Assembly: GCA_017989775.1 (NCBI GenBank)
Contig: JAGNPF010000003.1
Span: 1 to 11,023 of the forward strand
From: Flavobacterium sp.
GTDB taxonomy: Bacteria > Bacteroidota > Bacteroidia > Flavobacteriales > Flavobacteriaceae
DNA: 11,023 nucleotides
Reading direction: 5' to 3'
Within the stretch, counting starts at the first letter, position 1, and each line of letters starts with the position of its first letter. Of this stretch, positions 7,020 through 11,023 are shown in pieces. Made by a program: the position numbers and the translations under genes. Under the pieces are notes generated by a model. That model was not told the origin of the DNA. It saw only the letters and a list, made by a program, of their open reading frames with translations, and did no database searches.

Positions 7020-7487
7020 ATGAAACCCTCGATAAAACTACTTTTCGCCAGTTCCTTATTATTTATTTCCTGCAAAAAAGAATTAGAACCCCAAGAAAGT
7101 TCGGCTCCCGCAAATATTGTCCCGTTCACCGAAGCCGCCAATACGCAACAAAACCAAACTGTAATGCCTACTCAAACTCCTCAAAATACAAATAACGCCA
7201 ATCAAAACACAACTCCCGTGGCTGTAGCCAAAGGGATGAATCCTGCCCACGGCCAACCAGGTCATCGTTGCGACATAGCCGTTGGTGCCCCCTTGAATTC
7301 CGCGGCAGTAACGCCCAAAAGCACGCCTGCAGCAGCAGTTTCGCAACAAAACAGCACACCTACCACTACTGTCACAACTCCAGCTCCAGCCGTGACAACT
7401 CCCACTCCAGAAGGAATGAATCCTCCTCACGGCCAAGACAAACACCGATGCGACATTGCAGTTGGAGCTCCATTGCCAAAAGAATAA
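7020..7487 (+). CDS. Probable lipoprotein with two copies of a His/Cys motif
   Basis: I do not know a function for this 155-residue protein. It starts MKPSIKLLFASSLLFISCKK, a lipoprotein signal with the lipidated cysteine predicted at C18. The Lys-Lys-Glu that follows might influence surface export in Bacteroidota, but this is uncertain. The mature part is low-complexity Thr/Pro/Gln/Asn/Ala sequence with two 21-residue motifs at 72-92 and 132-152. Both read GMNP, then A or P, HGQ, two variable residues, and HRCDIAVGAPL. Each copy holds two histidines and one cysteine spaced as H-x4-H-x-C, which could bind a metal or form disulfides between copies. I recall similar NPPHGQPGHRCD segments in uncharacterised Bacteroidota proteins. 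It lies between nadC (divergent) and the kdu/uxa operon and appears to be a single-gene unit. Confidence 0.85.
   Translation: MKPSIKLLFASSLLFISCKKELEPQESSAPANIVPFTEAANTQQNQTVMPTQTPQNTNNANQNTTPVAVAKGMNPAHGQPGHRCDIAVGAPLNSAAVTPKSTPAAAVSQQNSTPTTTVTTPAPAVTTPTPEGMNPPHGQDKHRCDIAVGAPLPKE
7233..7475 (+). repeat. Tandem protein-coding motif, two 63-bp copies
   Basis: The copies lie at 7233-7295 and 7413-7475, 180 bp (60 codons) apart and in the same frame. At the protein level 18 of 21 positions are identical (differences at A/P, P/D and G/K). The DNA copies differ at several third positions, for example cat-cgt-tgc-gac against cac-cga-tgc-gac, so the duplication is not recent and the protein sequence seems to be under selection. 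Confidence 0.85.
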
Positions 7488-7709
7488 TTCTAAAGACTTC
7501 CATCCCCGAATCATTAAATTTTCAAAAAAGCCAACAATTTAGTTGACTTGACTTTACTATTGAAAAATAAATTCAAATTTCCCCTCCAAATTTGACAAAA
7601 ATCCAAAACCACAAACTACTTTAACAATAAATTTTAGGCAATTAAGTTAGCATATCTGTAAAAAAAAAATATCATATTGCGAAAATGAACAAAAAACGAA
7701 TTAAAAACA
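7488..7709. other. AT-rich intergenic stretch between the lipoprotein gene and the kduI promoter
   Basis: No gene or RNA gene is supported here. The one clear structure is a perfect 8-bp inverted repeat at 7573-7595 (TCAAATTT, 7-nt loop, AAATTTGA). It has a stem poor in GC and no T tract, so it is a poor terminator candidate. No good terminator for the lipoprotein gene was found. Confidence 0.5.
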
Positions 7710-7739
7710 TTGTTAATTGAAATATTAAATTTACTTTTG
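7710..7739 (+). promoter_or_regulatory. Bacteroidota-type promoter of the kduI-kduD-uxaC-uxaB operon
   Basis: TTG at 7710-7712 and TACTTTTG at 7732-7739 are separated by 19 bp. This exactly matches the Bacteroidota -33/-7 consensus and the spacing seen at rpsF. Transcription would start around 7745, giving a leader of about 24 nt before the kduI ATG at 7769. The 12-bp palindrome that begins two bases after the -7 element would cover the start site. Confidence 0.85.
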
Positions 7740-7740
7740 C

Positions 7741-7752
7741 GTAATCGATTAC
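7741..7752. promoter_or_regulatory. Palindromic operator, probably for a LacI-type repressor
   Basis: GTAATCGATTAC is a perfect 12-bp palindrome with a central CG, the symmetry typical of LacI/GalR-family operators. It begins two bases downstream of the -7 element and spans the predicted transcription start, an ideal position for repression. I found no second copy in the window. No regulator gene is present here, so the family assignment is inference from site shape and the sugar-acid operon context. Confidence 0.65.
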
Positions 7753-7768
7753 ATTATACATTTATTTT

Positions 7769-8608
7769 ATGAAAAACTATAGTTCCAGGTATGCTTCAAG
7801 CCCACAAGCAGTAAAACAATACGACACCGCACAACTAAGGGCAGAATTTTTGATTGACAACTTGATGAAAGAAGGAGAAATCACGTTCACTTACTCTCAT
7901 TATGACAGGTACATTACAGGTTCGGCTGTGCCAACCACTACTCCAATTACACTTGAAACTATTGACATTTTGAAAATGCCAAATTTCTTGGACAGAAGAG
8001 AAATGGGCATTATCAATGTTGGTGGAAATGGGTCCGTTGTGGTAGAAGGAACAACTTATGAATTAGGCTATAAAGATGCCCTATATATTGGTAGCGGAAA
8101 TGTGGAAGTTATCTTCAAAAGTGATGACGCTAAAAACCCAGCCAAGTTTTATATCAATTCTGCTCCAGCTCACGTTAGCTACCCTACCAAAAAAGTAAGT
8201 TTGGCAGAAGCCAAAAAACTACAATTGGGCACTATGGAAACAGCGAATCACCGCACCGTAAATCAAATGATCATTGGCGGAATCGTAACTACTTGTCAAT
8301 TGCAAATGGGTATGACGGAATTAAAACCAGGAAGCGTTTGGAATACGATGCCAGCTCACGTTCACGATCGTAGAATGGAAGTTTACTTTTATATGGAAAT
8401 TCCCGAAAACCAAGCCGTTTGTCACTTTATGGGAGAACCACAAGAGACAAGACATATTTGGATGAACAATCACCAAGCTGTTATTTCACCAGATTGGTCC
8501 ATCCATTCCGGAGCAGGAACCAGCAATTACACCTTTATTTGGGGAATGGCCGGCGAGAACTTGGACTACGGAGATATGGATGTTTGCAAAATAACCGAAT
8601 TAAGATAA
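7769..8608 (+). CDS. kduI: 4-deoxy-L-threo-5-hexosulose-uronate ketol-isomerase
   Basis: This 279-residue cytoplasmic enzyme isomerises 5-keto-4-deoxyuronate, formed from unsaturated galacturonate released by pectate lyases, to 2,5-diketo-3-deoxygluconate. It is a cupin-type metalloenzyme. The zinc ligands expected from E. coli KduI are visible as H197, H199 and E204 (PAHVHDRRMEVY) and H246 (WSIHSGAGTSNY). Other conserved stretches include PNFLDRREMGIINVGG (71-86) and YIGSG (106-110). The length matches the family (about 278). It is the first gene after the operon promoter and lies 24 bp before kduD, whose product uses its product. Confidence 0.96.
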   Translation: MKNYSSRYASSPQAVKQYDTAQLRAEFLIDNLMKEGEITFTYSHYDRYITGSAVPTTTPITLETIDILKMPNFLDRREMGIINVGGNGSVVVEGTTYELGYKDALYIGSGNVEVIFKSDDAKNPAKFYINSAPAHVSYPTKKVSLAEAKKLQLGTMETANHRTVNQMIIGGIVTTCQLQMGMTELKPGSVWNTMPAHVHDRRMEVYFYMEIPENQAVCHFMGEPQETRHIWMNNHQAVISPDWSIHSGAGTSNYTFIWGMAGENLDYGDMDVCKITELR

Positions 8609-8632
8609 TTAATAACTTATTAAATAAAAATT

Positions 8633-9421
8633 ATGTCAATTAACCTTTTTGATTTAACTGGAAAAACTGCACTTATAACAGGAGGAGTTCACGGTCTTGG
8701 AATGGCTATGGCCAAAGGACTTGGACAAGCAGGAGCCAAAATTGTAGTAAACGACCTTTCGCAAGAAGCTTTGGATAAAGCTGTGGCTGAATACAAATCT
8801 GTTGGGCTTGAAGCTTACGGATATCTATTCAACGTATGTGACGAAAAAGCAGTTATTGAAAATATTGCAAAAATTGAGGCCGAAGTTGGGCCCATCGATA
8901 TTTTGGTCAACAACGCGGGAATCATCAAAAGAACTCCTATTGTTGATATGACTGTTGAAGATTTCACGGCAGTAATCACTGTTGACTTAATCAGCCCTTT
9001 CATTGTTTCCAAAAATGTTGCCAAAGGAATGATTCAACGTGGTGGTGGAAAAATCATCAACATTTGCTCGATGATGAGCGAATTGGGTAGAGATTCTGTA
9101 AGTGCTTATGCTGCCGCTAAAGGTGGTTTGAAAATGTTGACCAAAAACATGGCTACGGAATGGGCTAAATTCAATATCCAAACTAACGGAATTGGTCCTG
9201 GATATTTCGCAACCAGCCAAACAGCTCCTATCAGAGTGGACGGACACCCGTTCAATGAATTTATTATCAGCAGAACACCTGCAAATCGTTGGGGAGATCC
9301 TGAAGACTTGCAAGGAGCAGCTATCTTCTTGTCTTCAAAAGCAAGTGATTTTGTAAACGGTCACATTCTTTATGTAGATGGAGGAATCCTTGCCACTATT
9401 GGAAAACCATCTAACGAATAA
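8633..9421 (+). CDS. kduD: 2-dehydro-3-deoxy-D-gluconate 5-dehydrogenase (SDR family)
   Basis: This 262-residue short-chain dehydrogenase/reductase would reduce 2,5-diketo-3-deoxygluconate to KDG with NAD(P)H. The Rossmann nucleotide-binding motif TGGVHGLG is at 16-23 and NNAG at 93-96. The catalytic residues are S146, Y159 and K163 (the YxxxK motif in SAYAAAKGG), and the C-terminus has FVNGHILYVDGG. The fold and activity class are certain. The exact substrate follows from position directly after kduI; closely related SDRs act as gluconate 5-dehydrogenases, so sequence alone would not decide. The spacing of 24 bp before and 21 bp after indicates one transcript. Confidence 0.9.
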   Translation: MSINLFDLTGKTALITGGVHGLGMAMAKGLGQAGAKIVVNDLSQEALDKAVAEYKSVGLEAYGYLFNVCDEKAVIENIAKIEAEVGPIDILVNNAGIIKRTPIVDMTVEDFTAVITVDLISPFIVSKNVAKGMIQRGGGKIINICSMMSELGRDSVSAYAAAKGGLKMLTKNMATEWAKFNIQTNGIGPGYFATSQTAPIRVDGHPFNEFIISRTPANRWGDPEDLQGAAIFLSSKASDFVNGHILYVDGGILATIGKPSNE

Positions 9422-9442
9422 TAATATTTAAGCTATTTAATA

Positions 9443-10840
9443 ATGAGTACTTTTATAAATGATAATTTTCTATTAGAAAATAAATTTGCTGAAGAATTAT
9501 ACCATAATTATTCCAAAAACCAGCCAATTATTGATTATCACAACCACTTGAATCCACAATTTATTGCCGAAGACAAAATCTTTGACAACATTACCAAAGT
9601 TTGGATAAACGGAGATCACTACAAATGGCGCGCGATGCGTACTTTGGGAGTGAACGAACAATTCATCACCGGAAATGGTTCTGACAAAGACAAATTCTTG
9701 AATTGGGCAAAAACAGTTCCGTACACGATGCGTAATCCTTTGTACCACTGGACGCATTTGGAATTGGCACGTTATTTCGGAATTACCGAATTATTAAACG
9801 AAAAATCGGCTGAAAGAATTTACGAAGAAGCTTCTGCCAAAGTAAACTCGGCTGAATACAGCACCCAAAATTTGCTTCGCAAAGTAAACGCTGAATTCGT
9901 TTGTACTACAGAAGACCCGATTGATACTTTGGATTTCCACGAACAAATTCTAAAAAGCGACTTCGAAATAAAAGTAGGAACTGCCTTCAGACCAGACAGG
10001 GCCATCCTTATTTCGAATGACGGTTACAACGAATACGTTGATAAATTAGGAGAAAAATCAGGTATCGCCATCAATACTTATGCTGATTTGCTTTCAGCTT
10101 TGAGAAACAGAATCGACTTTTTCGACAAAAATGGTTGCAAACTTTGCGATCACGGTTTAGACCAAGTTTATTTCGAAAACTATACCGAAAGCGAAGTGGC
10201 CGCCATCTTCAAAAAGAAAAGAGAAAATGGAGCATTGACCAACGAAGAAGCCTTGAAATTCCAAAGCGCCGTTTTATTCTTCTTGTTCGAAACTTACCAC
10301 GAATTTGGATGGGTACAACAACTTCACTTGGGAGCTTTGAGGAACAACAATGCCCGTATGCACCGAATCTTGGGCCCTGACACAGGATGGGATTCTATTG
10401 GCGATTACCCTCAAGCACAAAAATTGTCCGCTTTCTTGAACGCTTTGGACAGTAAAGACAAATTGGCCAAAACAATCATATACAACTTGAATCCTGCCGA
10501 CAACGAAGTAATGGCAACTATGATTGGAAACTTCAACGACGGAAGTGTTCGCGGAAAAGTACAATTCGGTTCAGGATGGTGGTTCTTGGATCAAAAAGAC
10601 GGGATGACCAAACAATTGAACGCCCTTTCCAATATGGGATTGATTAGCTGTTTCATCGGAATGTTGACCGATTCAAGAAGCTTCTTGTCTTTCCCAAGAC
10701 ACGAATATTTCAGACGTATTCTTTGCAACCTTTTGGGAGACGAAATCAAGAGAGGTGAATTGCCAAACGACATGGAATGGATAGGAAAAATGGTTTCGGA
10801 CATTAGTTACAACAACGCCAAAGCTTATTTCAAATTCTAA
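9443..10840 (+). CDS. uxaC: Glucuronate (uronate) isomerase
   Basis: This 465-residue enzyme converts D-galacturonate to D-tagaturonate and D-glucuronate to D-fructuronate, the entry step for free hexuronates. It belongs to the amidohydrolase superfamily. The metal-binding HxH is H33-N-H35 in IIDYHNHLNP. Further family blocks are CTTEDPIDTLDFH (about 155-167), LHLGALRNNNARMHRILGP (about 295-313), SGWWFLDQKDGM, and LTDSRSFLSFPRHEYFRR near the end. The length is close to the E. coli enzyme (470). It sits 21 bp after kduD and 80 bp before a tagaturonate reductase, so galacturonate is the more probable substrate in this operon. Confidence 0.97.
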   Translation: MSTFINDNFLLENKFAEELYHNYSKNQPIIDYHNHLNPQFIAEDKIFDNITKVWINGDHYKWRAMRTLGVNEQFITGNGSDKDKFLNWAKTVPYTMRNPLYHWTHLELARYFGITELLNEKSAERIYEEASAKVNSAEYSTQNLLRKVNAEFVCTTEDPIDTLDFHEQILKSDFEIKVGTAFRPDRAILISNDGYNEYVDKLGEKSGIAINTYADLLSALRNRIDFFDKNGCKLCDHGLDQVYFENYTESEVAAIFKKKRENGALTNEEALKFQSAVLFFLFETYHEFGWVQQLHLGALRNNNARMHRILGPDTGWDSIGDYPQAQKLSAFLNALDSKDKLAKTIIYNLNPADNEVMATMIGNFNDGSVRGKVQFGSGWWFLDQKDGMTKQLNALSNMGLISCFIGMLTDSRSFLSFPRHEYFRRILCNLLGDEIKRGELPNDMEWIGKMVSDISYNNAKAYFKF

Positions 10841-10862
10841 TAAAAATAATTAACAACACGAT

Positions 10863-10903
10863 AAAAATTGACACCTCTACAGGTTGTCGATTTTTGTCTT
10901 TTT
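10863..10903 (+). terminator. Terminator-like hairpin between uxaC and the tagaturonate reductase gene
   Basis: The arms 10863-10876 and 10881-10895 pair over 14 positions with one G-U pair and one bulged base, closed by a 4-nt loop (CTAC). The 3' arm ends in TTTTT, and GTC plus five more T residues follow (to 10903). This has the form of a rho-independent terminator but lies inside an operon whose next gene starts 18 bp later. It may cause partial termination, or protect the 3' end of the kduI-kduD-uxaC mRNA. Confidence 0.6.
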
Positions 10904-10920
10904 AAAATAATACCCAAAAA

Positions 10921-11023
10921 ATGGAAAAATTAAATAGAAAAAGCCAAGGATTAGAAAAAAAATTCCCAATAAAAGTAGTGCAATTTGGTGAAGGTAATTT
11001 CTTGAGAGCTTTCGTTGATTACG
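10921..11023 (+). CDS. uxaB: Tagaturonate reductase (5' part, runs off the window)
   Basis: The frame opens at an ATG and stays open for 34 codons to the window edge. The start [19 protein letters not shown] leads into [16 protein letters not shown] at about residues 19-34, the NAD-binding N-terminal signature of the mannitol dehydrogenase/UxaB family. UxaB reduces tagaturonate, the product of UxaC, to altronate. The related mannonate/fructuronate enzymes (UxuB) share the fold, but [12 protein letters not shown] is the UxaB form and fits the neighbour uxaC. The gene is 80 bp after uxaC with a terminator-like hairpin between. Confidence 0.87.
   Translation, partial: MEKLNRKSQGLEKKFPIKVVQFGEGNFLRAFVDY

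Noticed and set aside
7083..7514. 143-codon open frame antisense to the lipoprotein gene
   Set aside because: Its Trp/Cys/Arg-rich translation is what the complement of Pro/Thr/Gln-rich codons gives. The sense frame has a lipoprotein signal, a promoter and a conserved duplicated motif.
7573..7595. 8-bp inverted repeat as terminator of the lipoprotein gene
   Set aside because: The stem has one GC pair per arm end and the following bases are CAAAAATCC rather than a T tract; it is kept only as an unexplained structure.

Overview
The window looks like chromosome of a Flavobacterium-type member of the Bacteroidota. The DNA is AT-rich, start codons follow A/T-rich stretches without a Shine-Dalgarno motif, and several upstream regions carry the Bacteroidota promoter pattern (TTG, about 19 bp, TAnnTTTG). 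Protein sequences and gene order also fit: a DUF6495-like protein beside rpsF-rpsR-rplI, then a LytTR regulator, priA, a YihY/BrkB protein and nadC. No tRNA, rRNA, CRISPR array, insertion sequence or phage gene was found.

Left part (1-6796), mostly housekeeping and mostly on the minus strand. It starts with the 5' part of a DUF6495-like gene that leaves the window. Next comes the ribosomal protein operon rpsF-rpsR-rplI (S6, S18, L9), with a clear promoter (1552-1581) and a strong intrinsic terminator (319-346). An orphan LytTR response regulator is divergent from rpsF and converges on priA, and the last four bases of those two genes overlap. priA (replication restart helicase), a six-helix YihY/BrkB membrane protein and nadC (NAD synthesis) follow as minus-strand genes.

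Middle (6797-7768). A short plus-strand gene encodes a probable lipoprotein with two copies of an unusual His/Cys-containing motif separated by low-complexity Thr/Pro/Gln/Asn linkers. It lies between the housekeeping block and the sugar-acid operon, and its function is not known to me.

Right part (7769-11023). A plus-strand hexuronate (pectin breakdown) operon: kduI, kduD, uxaC and the start of a tagaturonate reductase gene (uxaB-like). KduI and KduD convert the unsaturated product of pectate or oligogalacturonide lyases to 2-keto-3-deoxygluconate (KDG). UxaC and UxaB take galacturonate to altronate, which also leads to KDG, so both branches of galacturonan breakdown are present. A textbook Bacteroidota promoter precedes kduI, with a perfect 12-bp palindrome centred on CG at the predicted transcription start, probably the operator of a LacI-type repressor encoded elsewhere. 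A terminator-like hairpin between uxaC and the reductase may tune expression within the operon.

Most of the window is ordinary. The points most worth following up are the tandem-motif lipoprotein, the palindromic operator, the cluster of mutually exclusive inverted repeats before the DUF6495 gene, and the uxaC-uxaB hairpin.
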